Shown in pieces: positions 8,264-16,288 of a DNA stretch of 64,000 bases (the stretch's first letter is position 1; the number at the start of each line of letters is the position of its first letter). The position numbers were made by a program, and so were the translations under genes. This DNA is from Caldilineaceae bacterium (GTDB taxonomy: Bacteria; Chloroflexota; Anaerolineae; Caldilineales; Caldilineaceae): positions 62,001 to 126,000 of the forward strand of contig JAJDTL010000051.1 of the NCBI GenBank assembly GCA_022827195.1. Reading direction: 5' to 3'. The notes under the pieces were generated by a model. That model worked only from the letters and a program-made list of their open reading frames with translations. It was not told where the DNA came from and did not search any database.

Positions 8264-8287
8264 GTAACACACTCTTGAGTGTGTTAC
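8264..8287. repeat. 24-base perfect palindrome
   Basis: GTAACACACTC TT GAGTGTGTTAC is an 11-base perfect dyad with a two-base centre. A run of seven T follows on the plus strand at 8295-8302 after an eight-base gap. The tiny loop fits a dimeric repressor operator better than an RNA hairpin; a plus-strand terminator is a weaker possibility because no plus-strand gene ends here. Confidence 0.75.
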
Positions 8288-8334
8288 AAGCAACCTTTTT
8301 TTGGCTCTGCCGCGCACAGCGCGCCGCCGCCGCA

Positions 8335-9174
8335 CTACCAGGAGCGGCCCGAAGGGTCCTGGCACTTCACAACCAGCGCAGGCCCCAGCTGCTCGATCTC
8401 GAGCCGGATCGTGTCGCCCTCCTGGACCGGCTCAAGGCCAAAGTGATGCGTCCCCGTCGAGACGACGTCGCCCGGTTCGAGCGGCAGCACATTTGTCACC
8501 TCGGCCAAAAGCTCGGGAATGTGGCGGTCCATGTCGGCGGTCGTGATGTCGTGGCGCTGCTCGTCGTTGACCCACAGCCGCACGCCCAAGTCGTTGGCAT
8601 CGGGGACCTCATCGCGCGTCACCAGCAGTGGGCCCATCGGCGCAAACGTGTGCCACGACTTGCCCAGAAAGAAGCCGCCGGGCAGCCCCCTCGCCGAGAC
8701 GTCGATGAACTGGGTGTAACCGAAAACGTGGTCCATTGCGTCCTCGGCAGCGATGCGGCTGGCGCGCTTGCCGATGACCAGTGCCAGCTCCGGCTCGAAG
8801 TGGAAGACACTCGCCTCGGCATCGGGCAGGACGACCGTCCCACCGTGGCCGAGCGCAGCGTTGGGCGACTTGAGAAAGGCGTTGAACAGACCTCTCTCCG
8901 GCTTCTGGGGCTCCAGGTAGTTCCCGGCCAGGCAGACCAGCTGGCCCGGCCTGGGAAGCGGCGGCCGGCACGTAACCTCATCGAGGGCGATGCCCGGCGC
9001 ACCGTCGATCGCGTCGCGGATGCGGGATTCGGCGTTCGTCCAGTCACCGATCACCATTTCCATCATCTCCTGGGGCGAATGATGCCCGCGGTCGGCGACC
9101 GCGGCCGACGCGTCCAGGACCTGTTGGCCGTCCCACACGCCCAGTCTGTGGTCATCGAAAAGCAGAAGTCGCAT
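8335..9174 (-). CDS. Fumarylacetoacetate hydrolase (FAH) family protein
   Basis: A 279-residue FAH-fold enzyme. The core shows LVCLAGNYLEP, the metal-binding acidic pair in FEPELALVIGKRASRI, FGYTQFIDVSARGL and the C-terminal EPGDVVSTGTHHFGLEPVQ loop. FAH-family enzymes hydrolyse or decarboxylate diketo- or ketodeoxy-acids using Mg2+ or Mn2+. It is divergently transcribed from an enolase-superfamily dehydratase, a common pairing for sugar-acid breakdown (for example 2,4-diketo-3-deoxy-acid hydrolases), so a role in the same pathway is likely. The loop between AGNY and the acidic pair is longer than in catechol-pathway members, and the usual STGTP is STGTHH here, so the exact substrate is uncertain. 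Confidence 0.9.
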   Translation of the reverse strand: MRLLLFDDHRLGVWDGQQVLDASAAVADRGHHSPQEMMEMVIGDWTNAESRIRDAIDGAPGIALDEVTCRPPLPRPGQLVCLAGNYLEPQKPERGLFNAFLKSPNAALGHGGTVVLPDAEASVFHFEPELALVIGKRASRIAAEDAMDHVFGYTQFIDVSARGLPGGFFLGKSWHTFAPMGPLLVTRDEVPDANDLGVRLWVNDEQRHDITTADMDRHIPELLAEVTNVLPLEPGDVVSTGTHHFGLEPVQEGDTIRLEIEQLGPALVVKCQDPSGRSW

Positions 9175-9537
9175 GTTGTTGTATCCTCGTCTTGTGTGCT
9201 GGCTGTTTTGACGGCGCAGACCGGCCCAAGTCGCCCCCTATTGCACTGCCCGGCTGCCGGTGCAACGCCGTGCAGATGGCCGATGGGCCGGACGACAACG
9301 AAAGAATTCGCGCCGCCCACGGTGACGACAATTGTACCAAACCGAACAGTCGTGGAAAATATCCGCGTGACGTGCGGGGAGAGATCTCAGGATGCCTATT
9401 GCTGGCACTCAGAGGCGAAACGCAGTACAATTTTGCCACGCCGCGGCGATCCTTCCATTGATTCGTGCCGCGCCAGCCTGTACGGGGTTAACGACCTTCG
9501 CAATCGGATTTACACCAACTCGACGCGGACCGTTGCC
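9175..9537. other. Divergent intergenic region between FAH and dehydratase genes
   Basis: About 360 bases that must carry promoters for both flanking genes. A dyad TTGCAC-N13-GTGCAA lies at 9241-9265 and could be an operator of a LacI- or GntR-type regulator, but no regulator gene is nearby. I could not pick convincing -35/-10 pairs. Long frames continuing into this area from the dehydratase have no homology and are not called. Confidence 0.4.
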
Positions 9538-10728
9538 ATGAAAATCACCGATCTCAAGTGCGCCATCCTCGGCGGCAGCCCTGTCGTGCGCATCGCGACC
9601 GATGCTGGCATCGAGGGCTACGGCCAGGCCGAACATTTCAAGCCCTATCTGAAGCCGCATGTGCTCTTCTACCGCGACTATATCGTTGGTCAGGACCCGA
9701 CCGATGTCGAGCGCGTGATGCTGCGCATTCGCCGTCTCGGCAGCTTCAAGCCCTGGGGCAGCGCGGTCAGCGCCATCGAAATGGCGCTCTGGGACATTGC
9801 CGGCCAGGCCGCCGGCCTCCCGGTCTACAAGCTGCTCGGCGGCAAAGTGCGCGACAAGGTCCGCGTCTACAACGGCGCTATCCGTTTCCCGCTGGCAGGC
9901 CAGGAGCCGCAGCACTACGCCGAGAACATGGCGCGCATGGCCGAGCTGCCCGAAGGCTTCTCGATCATCAAGCAAGGAATCGGCTTCCACAGCGCCATGC
10001 CCGATGAGCTTGACAGCTACTACTACGGTGAGCGGCTGGGTGCCTACCACCAGACCGAACGCGGCCTGCTGACGCCCAGAGGTCTGAAACACACCGTCGC
10101 CTGCGTCGAGGCGATGCAGGAGGTGCTGGGCGACGAAATCGGCCTCGCACTCGACTGCGGTCCCGGCTGGACCCTCCCCGACGCCATCCGCCTGGCCAAA
10201 ACTTTGGAGGGAACGAACGTCCTCTGGCTCGAAGACATGATCACAGGCGACTATACCCCCTTTGTACTCGCCGAACTCTACCGCGAGGTCACCCGCAGCA
10301 CATCCACACCAATTCACACCGGCGAGCAGATCTATCTGCGGCAGAACTTCAAGGCGCTGTTCGAGATGCAGGCCGTTAACATTGTCGGGCCGGACCCGGC
10401 CGACATTGGCGGCATCGCCGAGCTCAAATGGGTGGCCGAGTACGCCGACCTGCACGGCATTCTGATGGCGCCCCACGGGACGGGCGACGGGCTGATCGGC
10501 CTCGCCGCGCTCGTACAGGCCGCCGCGGCCCTGCCGCGCAACTACATCGCCTTCGAATATCCGGTCGGACGGCCGGACTGGTGGTATGATATTGTCGATG
10601 GCCTGCCGGACCCCATCGTCGAGCACAGCTATATCAACGTCTGGGACCGGCCCGGTCTCGGCATAAGCATGAACAAGAATGCGACCCGCAACTATTTGGC
10701 GGCAGACGACAAGGACTTTTTCAACTGA
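9538..10728 (+). CDS. Enolase-superfamily sugar-acid dehydratase (mandelate racemase/MLE family)
   Basis: A 396-residue protein with the N-terminal capping domain and TIM barrel of the mandelate racemase subgroup. Visible catalytic features: Lys145 in FSIIKQGIG, metal ligands Asp206 (ALDCGPGW), Glu232 (WLEDM) and Glu263 (HTGEQ), Asp286 in GPDPADIGG, and His313 in APHGTGDG as the likely general base/acid. This arrangement is that of acid-sugar dehydratases, which turn an aldonic acid into a 2-keto-3-deoxy acid. The ATG at 9538 is chosen because homology begins with MKITDLKC; the frame remains open far upstream but without family resemblance. The next gene starts 18 bases downstream, suggesting an operon. 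The true sugar acid is not readable. Confidence 0.92.
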   Translation: MKITDLKCAILGGSPVVRIATDAGIEGYGQAEHFKPYLKPHVLFYRDYIVGQDPTDVERVMLRIRRLGSFKPWGSAVSAIEMALWDIAGQAAGLPVYKLLGGKVRDKVRVYNGAIRFPLAGQEPQHYAENMARMAELPEGFSIIKQGIGFHSAMPDELDSYYYGERLGAYHQTERGLLTPRGLKHTVACVEAMQEVLGDEIGLALDCGPGWTLPDAIRLAKTLEGTNVLWLEDMITGDYTPFVLAELYREVTRSTSTPIHTGEQIYLRQNFKALFEMQAVNIVGPDPADIGGIAELKWVAEYADLHGILMAPHGTGDGLIGLAALVQAAAALPRNYIAFEYPVGRPDWWYDIVDGLPDPIVEHSYINVWDRPGLGISMNKNATRNYLAADDKDFFN

Positions 10729-10746
10729 AACAAGGAGTGAAGCGCA

Positions 10747-11874
10747 ATGTCCAGTTCCGATATTTATGAAACGCTCGGAATCAAGCCGATCATCAACGCC
10801 GCCGGCCACATGACGATTCTTGGCGGCTCGGTGCTATCGCAGGAGGTGCAGGACGCGATGGAGTCGGCCAACACGGCCTATACCCTGATGGAAGACGTCT
10901 TCGACGGCGCCAGCAAGGCGATTGGCGGGATGCTCGGCACCGGCGGCGGGCTGGTTACCTCCGGTTGCTACGCCGCGCTCGTGCAAGGAGCCGCCGCAAT
11001 ATTGGCGGGCACCGACCCCGAACGCATCCGCAGCCTGCCCGATACGACCGGCATCCCGAACGAATTCCTCATCCAGAAGGCGACCCGCTACCGCTACGAT
11101 CGCAGCGTTACAACGCCGGGCGGCAAACTGGTCGAGGTTGGCGACGACGACAGCTGCACACCCCAGCAGCTGCGAGACGCCATCGGTCCGCAGACAGCCG
11201 GCCTGCTCTATTTCGCCGCGGGCGAACGCTTCCCCAACACCGTTTCCTTGCCGGACGCCATCGAGATCGCGCACACCGCGGGCATCCCCGTCCTGGTCGA
11301 CGCCGCCGCCGAGATCTACCCTCTCGAACGGATGCGCCGCGTCGCCACCAGCGGCGCCGACCTCGTCTGCTTCGGCGGCAAATATCTCGGCTCGGGCAAC
11401 TCGACCGGCATTCTCTGCGGAAATGGCGAAATGGTCAGCGCCGCGCGCCTCAACGGCTTCACCGGCTTCGAGACCGGCAACAACAGCGTCGGCCGCGGCT
11501 ACAAGGTCGACCGCCAGGAAGTGATCGGCACGACGATTGCTCTTCGCAGCTGGCTGGAGGCCGACCACGAGCAGCGTCTCCAGCTCCAGTCCGAGCGCAT
11601 CGCGCAGATCTCCGCCGGACTGTCCGGGCTGACCCACGTCAAGGCCGACAATTTGTGGGAGCAGGATGGCGCCGGTCCTTGGATGCGGCTGCGCGTCCAC
11701 TGGGACGAGCAGGCCACCGGCCGGACGGCCGAAGAAGTGGCCGAGGCGCTGGGCGCCGGCTCGCCCGCGATCTTCTGTCGCGCCGAGGGCGGCGGCCTAA
11801 ACCTCGCAGTCCATACCCTGCGCGAAGGCGAAACCGAACTGCTGCTGCGCCGCCTGCAAGAAGAACTGGCATAG
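10747..11874 (+). CDS. SelA-like PLP-dependent enzyme (aminotransferase fold)
   Basis: A 375-residue fold-type I PLP enzyme. It begins YETLGIKPIINAAGHMTILGGS, the start seen in SelA-like lyases and transferases such as D-glucosaminate-6-phosphate ammonia-lyase. The PLP ring Asp is Asp185 (VLVDAAAEIYP) and the Schiff-base Lys is Lys212 in CFGGKYLGSGNS. These proteins eliminate ammonia or other groups from amino sugar acids or amino acids; a selenocysteine role is unlikely because no selD/selB neighbours appear. An AAGGAG ribosome site lies nine bases before the ATG. It is between the dehydratase and a glyoxylate aminotransferase, so it probably serves sugar- or amino-acid catabolism. The substrate is unproven. 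Confidence 0.85.
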   Translation: MSSSDIYETLGIKPIINAAGHMTILGGSVLSQEVQDAMESANTAYTLMEDVFDGASKAIGGMLGTGGGLVTSGCYAALVQGAAAILAGTDPERIRSLPDTTGIPNEFLIQKATRYRYDRSVTTPGGKLVEVGDDDSCTPQQLRDAIGPQTAGLLYFAAGERFPNTVSLPDAIEIAHTAGIPVLVDAAAEIYPLERMRRVATSGADLVCFGGKYLGSGNSTGILCGNGEMVSAARLNGFTGFETGNNSVGRGYKVDRQEVIGTTIALRSWLEADHEQRLQLQSERIAQISAGLSGLTHVKADNLWEQDGAGPWMRLRVHWDEQATGRTAEEVAEALGAGSPAIFCRAEGGGLNLAVHTLREGETELLLRRLQEELA

Positions 11875-11902
11875 CGGCCCCGAACCCCCGAGGATGCTTT
11901 CC

Positions 11903-13096
11903 ATGTCAACCTTTACTGCGGGACGCCACTTTCTTCAGATACCCGGGCCGACAAACTTGCCGGAGCGCGTCGCACGCGCCCTCTCCCGCTCCACCATCGA
12001 CCACCGCGGCCCCGCTTTCGCCAGACTCACGCTGGAAATCCTGGACCGGCTGCAGCTGGTCTTCCAGACACAGGGCCCCGTAGTCATCTTTCCCTCATCC
12101 GGCACGGGCGCATGGGAGGCGGCGCTGGTCAATACGCTGTCGCCGGGGGATCGCGTTCTGTTCGGCGACAACGGCCAGTTCGCGGTTAACTGGCAGAAAG
12201 TTGCCTTCGGACTAGGGCTCACCGTCGAGACTCTACCGGGTGACTGGCGTTGCCCGCTCGACGTCGCCGCTCTCGAAAGCCGTCTTGCCGCCGACCGCGG
12301 TCGCGACATCCGCGCCGTAGCCATGGTCCACAACGAGACCTCGACAGGCGTTGTCAACGACGTGGCCGCCGCACGCGCCGCGCTCGACCGCTCCGGCCAT
12401 GACGCGCTGCTCCTCGTTGACGTGATCTCCTCTCTCGGCGCTATCGACTACCGCCATGAAGAATGGGGGGTCGACGTGACGGTGGCCGGTTCGCAGAAGG
12501 GACTGATGCTTCCGCCGGGCCTAGGCTTCAACGCGCTCAGCCCCAAGGCGCTCGACGCTGCCGGTTCCGCCGGCTTGCCCCGCTCCTACTGGGACTGGAA
12601 ACCGGTATTGGAGTTCAATGAACGCGGCTTCTTCCCCTACACACCGGCGATAAACCTCCTGTTCGCCCTGGATGAGGCCCTCTCGATGCTGCTCGAAGAA
12701 GGGTTGCCACAGGTCTTTGCCCGCCACGCGCGCTTGGGAGAGGCGACCCGGCGAGCCGTGCGCGGCTGGGGCCTGGACGTATTCTGTCAGGACCCTTGCG
12801 CCTACTCCCAGGCCCTCACCGCCGTCGCCATGCCCGCAGGCTATGACGCAGACGAGTTGAGGCGAGTCATCCTCGAACGCTTCGACATGTCGCTGGGGAG
12901 CGGGTTGGGCAAGGTCAAGGGCATGCTGTTTCGCATCGGCCATCTCGGCGATCTCAACGAACTGACGCTGGCCGGCACGCTGTGCGGTATCGAAATGGGG
13001 TTGGCGGCCAGCGGCGTACCTCACACCAGCGGAGGCGTCGGCCGCGCACTCGAATTCCTGGCAAACAGCGGGGCGGATCACCCCAACCGCCCGTGA
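11903..13096 (+). CDS. Class V aminotransferase, serine/alanine-glyoxylate type
   Basis: A protein of about 397 residues. It starts STFTAGRHFLQIPGPTNLPE, the hallmark opening of alanine- or serine-glyoxylate aminotransferases. SSGTGAWEAAL binds the PLP phosphate, Asp173 is in LLVDVISSLGAID, and Lys199 in VAGSQKGLMLPPGLG forms the Schiff base. These enzymes move the amino group of serine or alanine to glyoxylate to make glycine. The ATG at 11903 is preferred over the one at 11894 because GAGG sits at a workable distance. It is immediately upstream of a glycolate/lactate dehydrogenase fusion that would supply glyoxylate, which supports the assignment. Confidence 0.9.
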   Translation: MSTFTAGRHFLQIPGPTNLPERVARALSRSTIDHRGPAFARLTLEILDRLQLVFQTQGPVVIFPSSGTGAWEAALVNTLSPGDRVLFGDNGQFAVNWQKVAFGLGLTVETLPGDWRCPLDVAALESRLAADRGRDIRAVAMVHNETSTGVVNDVAAARAALDRSGHDALLLVDVISSLGAIDYRHEEWGVDVTVAGSQKGLMLPPGLGFNALSPKALDAAGSAGLPRSYWDWKPVLEFNERGFFPYTPAINLLFALDEALSMLLEEGLPQVFARHARLGEATRRAVRGWGLDVFCQDPCAYSQALTAVAMPAGYDADELRRVILERFDMSLGSGLGKVKGMLFRIGHLGDLNELTLAGTLCGIEMGLAASGVPHTSGGVGRALEFLANSGADHPNRP

Positions 13097-13114
13097 GTCC
13101 TGTCCTGCGTTCGA

Positions 13115-16024
13115 ATGTGGACAGAGGAGTCGATCATAGACGGCAGCGCTGACCTGCAGAGTCTCGCGCAAGAGCTGCGCGCCGCGCTCGGCGGCGATGT
13201 GAACTTCGACGGCGCCAGCCGGGCCATGCACGCCACCGACGCCAGCGTATACCAGATCCTTCCCCTCGGTGTCGTGAAACCCCGCACCCGCGAAGATGTG
13301 GTCCACGTCGTCAACATCTGCCGCCGGCACGGCGTTTCCATCACCGCGCGCGGCGGCGGCACGTCGCAGGCCGGCCAGGCGATCGGCGCCGGCATCTCGC
13401 TCGACTTTTCGCGTTATATGAATCGGGTCCTCGTCCTCGACGCCGCCGGCGGCTCAGTGACGGTCGAGCCGGGCATCGTGCTCGACGAGCTGAACGCACT
13501 GCTCAAGCCACACGGGCTGCAACTGCCGCTCGATCTCTCCACCTCCAATCGCGCCACCATCGGCGGCATGATCGCCAACAACTCCGCCGGTACGCGCTCG
13601 GTCATCTACGGCAAGACGCTCGACTACGTGGAGTCGCTCGAGGTCGTCCTCGCCGACGGCAACACAGTCCAATTCGGACCGCTGACCGGCACCGAGCTGC
13701 TTGCCAAGCTGACACAGGAAGACGTAGAAGGCGCCTCCTACCGGGCCGTGCACCGGCTCGGAAAGGATCTGGAACTCGAGATCAGGCTGCGTTATCCCCG
13801 CATTCTGCGCCGTGTCGGCGGCTACAACTTGGACGAGTTCATCCCGCACGATTGGGATGACCCAGGCGCGCCCTCCACTGCTCCCTTCAACCTGGCGCGC
13901 ATCCTGGTCGGCTCCGAAGGAACGCTCGGCCTGACCGTCGCCGCCACTCTGCGCCTGGTCCCTCTGCCGCCCGACCGCGCCCTCTGCAGCGTCCAGTTCG
14001 ATGACCTGGCGGAGGCGATGAGCGCTACGCCCGTTATCCTTGAGCACGGACCGTCGGCCGTGGAGCTGATCGACCGTTTCATGCTCGACAAAACGCGCGG
14101 CCGCGTCGAATTCGAGCCGCTGCGCGACTTCATCCACGGCGACCCCGGCGCGGTCCTGCTGGTCGAGTTCTTCGGCCAGGCGCCCGGGGAGCTGCGTGCC
14201 AGGATCGACAACCTGGAGTCGGACCTCAACGCCCGCGGCCTCGGCAACTACCTGCACCGCGCGCTCGAACCAGCCGAACAGAACCGCATCTGGGAGCTAC
14301 GGCGCGCTGCGCTCGGCCTGACGATGTCGCAGACCGGCGACCCCAAGGCGGTCTCCTTCGTCGAGGACACGGCCGTCGCGCCCGAACGCCTGCGCGACTA
14401 CATCCAAAACTTCCGCGCGATCCTGGCCAAATATGAGACCGAGGCCGGTTTCTACGCCCACGCCTCGGTCGGCCTGCTGCACATCCGCCCCGTGGTCAAC
14501 ATGAAATCGGCACTGGGCGTGCAGCGTTTCGAGGCCATTGCCGGCGAAGTGGCTGACCTGGTGCTCGAATACGGCGGCGCCCTCTCCGGCGAACACGGCG
14601 ACGGCCTGGTGCGCGCCCCGTTTCAGGAGAGGATGTTCGGGCCGGCGATCTACGATGCCTTCTGCCAGGTTAAGGCGGCCTTCGATCCGACAAACCTGCT
14701 CAACCCCGGCAAGATCGTCCACGCGCCCGCGCTGAGCGCGAACCTCCGCTTCGGGCCGGACTACGAGACGCCCGACCACCCGACCGCCTTTGACTTTTCC
14801 GACTTCGGCGGGCTGCTGCGGGCGACCGAACAGTGCAGCGGCGTCGGCGCATGCCGCAAGACGCTCACCGGCACCATGTGCCCCTCCTACATGGCGACGC
14901 GCAACGAGATCGACAGCACGCGCGGCCGCGCCAACGCCCTCCGCATGGCACTCGCCGGCGGCCTCGAAGCGACCGGCTTCAACGATGAAGAGCTCCTGCC
15001 CGTCCTCAACCTGTGCCTCGAATGCAAGGCATGCAAACGCGAATGCCCCACCGGCGTGGACATGGCCCGCCTGAAGAGCGAGTTCCTGCACCAGCACCAT
15101 CTGCGCCGCGGCGCACGCCTCAAGGATCGCCTGCTTTCCCGGACCGACCGCATCGCGCGTTGGGGCAGCCGGTTGGCCCCTCTTTCGAACTGGCTGGCCG
15201 GCGCAGGCGCGGTGCGCCGGCTGAATCAGCCGCTCCTTGGCCTCGACCGACGCCGTCCTCTGCCCTCCTTTGCCGCCCGACCGTTTACCCGCAGTTGGCG
15301 CAGCGACAGCAGGCCCCACGCGGCCACACCGGTCGCACTCTTCGCCGACACCTTTAACAACTACTTTGAACCTGTACATCTCGAAAGCGCCGCCCTCGTG
15401 CTGGAGCGTTGCGGCGCGGCGGTAACCGTTGCGCCCGAAGTCTGCTGCGGGCGCCCCCTCATCTCCAAGGGGTTCCTCGACGCAGCCGCCCGTCAGGCAG
15501 GGCGCGTAACCGCCGCGCTCCTGCCGCTGGCACGCGCCGGCACGCCAATTCTTTTCTGCGAACCAAGCTGCTACTCGGCCGTGCAGGACGATCACCCGCG
15601 CCTGCTGCGCGCCGACGAACAGTCAGAGGCCCAGGAGGTTGCAGACGCCTGCCAGCTCTTCGAAGAATGGGCCGGTCCCCGCATGCCTGCGACGCAGGAG
15701 GGACCCAGGCGCGTGGTGGTCCACGGCCACTGCCACCAGAAGGCGCTTGTGGGCTTGCAACCGCTGCAGCAGCTCCTCGGCGCCATCCCCAACTGCGATT
15801 TGACCGTGCTGGACAGCGGCTGCTGCGGACTTGCCGGCCTGTTCGGCTACGAAAACTACGAAGTTTCCCGCGCAATCGGCGAGCGCCGGCTCCTGCCCGC
15901 CTCCCGCTCACTGGGCGACGGTGAACTTCTCGTCAGCACGGGCTTTTCCTGCCGTCAGCAGGTCAAACATTTCACCGCCGTACAGGCCCATTCCCCGATG
16001 TCCCTGCTCGCCAATCTGCTCTGA
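13115..16024 (+). CDS. FAD-linked glycolate/D-lactate dehydrogenase fused to Fe-S/CCG subunit (GlcD-GlcF fusion)
   Basis: A 969-residue two-part oxidoreductase. Residues 45-240 form the PCMH-type FAD domain (TARGGGTSQAGQAIGAGI, NNSAGTRSVIYGKTLD). Residues 280-540 form the C-terminal FAD-oxidase domain ending in SGEHGDGLVRAPFQERMFG. Two ferredoxin-like clusters follow (CSGVGACRKTLTGTMCPSY near 573 and CLECKACKRECPTG near 634) and two CCG domains (CCGRPL near 776, VHGHCHQKA, CCGLAGLFG near 903). In many bacteria these are separate GlcD and GlcF subunits; here they are one chain. The likely reaction is oxidation of glycolate or D-2-hydroxyacids with electrons passing to quinone. Its place 18 bases after a glyoxylate aminotransferase favours glycolate. 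Confidence 0.92.
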   Translation: MWTEESIIDGSADLQSLAQELRAALGGDVNFDGASRAMHATDASVYQILPLGVVKPRTREDVVHVVNICRRHGVSITARGGGTSQAGQAIGAGISLDFSRYMNRVLVLDAAGGSVTVEPGIVLDELNALLKPHGLQLPLDLSTSNRATIGGMIANNSAGTRSVIYGKTLDYVESLEVVLADGNTVQFGPLTGTELLAKLTQEDVEGASYRAVHRLGKDLELEIRLRYPRILRRVGGYNLDEFIPHDWDDPGAPSTAPFNLARILVGSEGTLGLTVAATLRLVPLPPDRALCSVQFDDLAEAMSATPVILEHGPSAVELIDRFMLDKTRGRVEFEPLRDFIHGDPGAVLLVEFFGQAPGELRARIDNLESDLNARGLGNYLHRALEPAEQNRIWELRRAALGLTMSQTGDPKAVSFVEDTAVAPERLRDYIQNFRAILAKYETEAGFYAHASVGLLHIRPVVNMKSALGVQRFEAIAGEVADLVLEYGGALSGEHGDGLVRAPFQERMFGPAIYDAFCQVKAAFDPTNLLNPGKIVHAPALSANLRFGPDYETPDHPTAFDFSDFGGLLRATEQCSGVGACRKTLTGTMCPSYMATRNEIDSTRGRANALRMALAGGLEATGFNDEELLPVLNLCLECKACKRECPTGVDMARLKSEFLHQHHLRRGARLKDRLLSRTDRIARWGSRLAPLSNWLAGAGAVRRLNQPLLGLDRRRPLPSFAARPFTRSWRSDSRPHAATPVALFADTFNNYFEPVHLESAALVLERCGAAVTVAPEVCCGRPLISKGFLDAAARQAGRVTAALLPLARAGTPILFCEPSCYSAVQDDHPRLLRADEQSEAQEVADACQLFEEWAGPRMPATQEGPRRVVVHGHCHQKALVGLQPLQQLLGAIPNCDLTVLDSGCCGLAGLFGYENYEVSRAIGERRLLPASRSLGDGELLVSTGFSCRQQVKHFTAVQAHSPMSLLANLL

Positions 16025-16132
16025 CAATCCGTGATACGCCTGAAGCCGGACCTCCGTCGAGCGTCCCAATCGATGCGACCCGGTGATGAAAATCGTAGAC
16101 CCTGCGGAAATAGTGGATCAGGGCGACTGTAG

Positions 16133-16138
16133 TATACT
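16133..16138 (+). promoter_or_regulatory. Candidate -10 box for the DUF3048 lipoprotein gene
   Basis: TATACT lies about 150 bases before the chosen ATG, in the gap after the GlcDF stop. The -35 region 17 bases upstream is not close to TTGACA, so this is a partial call. Confidence 0.35.
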
Positions 16139-16288
16139 TACCGCGGCAGACACCGCCGTCTCGCCCGAATCGCCAGCATCTCCAAGCCCCACGCCACATA
16201 CGGAAGGATGCCCGTGAAGTCTTGGTCACTTCTCCCCTTGTTTTGTCGACACACCCCGCACCGCGCTGCGAAGCCAAAGTCCGAGAAA

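Larger units (their letters stand above)
7997..8334. other. Intergenic region with two strong palindromes
   Basis: About 340 bases between the FAH gene and the SRPBCC-DoxX gene, both on the minus strand. I find no credible coding region. It contains a long hairpin (8153-8199) and a compact palindrome (8264-8287), listed separately. An A/T-poor stretch downstream of the FAH stop gives no clear T-run terminator on the minus strand. Confidence 0.6.

Noticed and set aside
7972-9537. Long upstream extension of the dehydratase frame (over 500 extra codons)
   Set aside because: It has no stop by chance in GC-rich DNA. It overlaps the FAH gene on the other strand, and enolase-superfamily homology begins only at MKITDLKC (9538).
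10747-11874. L-seryl-tRNA(Sec) selenium transferase (selA)
   Set aside because: Only the fold is shared. There is no selB, selD or tRNA-Sec nearby, and the context is catabolic.
12521-13330. Large minus-strand frame opposite the aminotransferase and GlcDF genes
   Set aside because: Its translation has no recognisable domain and mirrors strong plus-strand coding; antisense frames of this length are common at this GC content.
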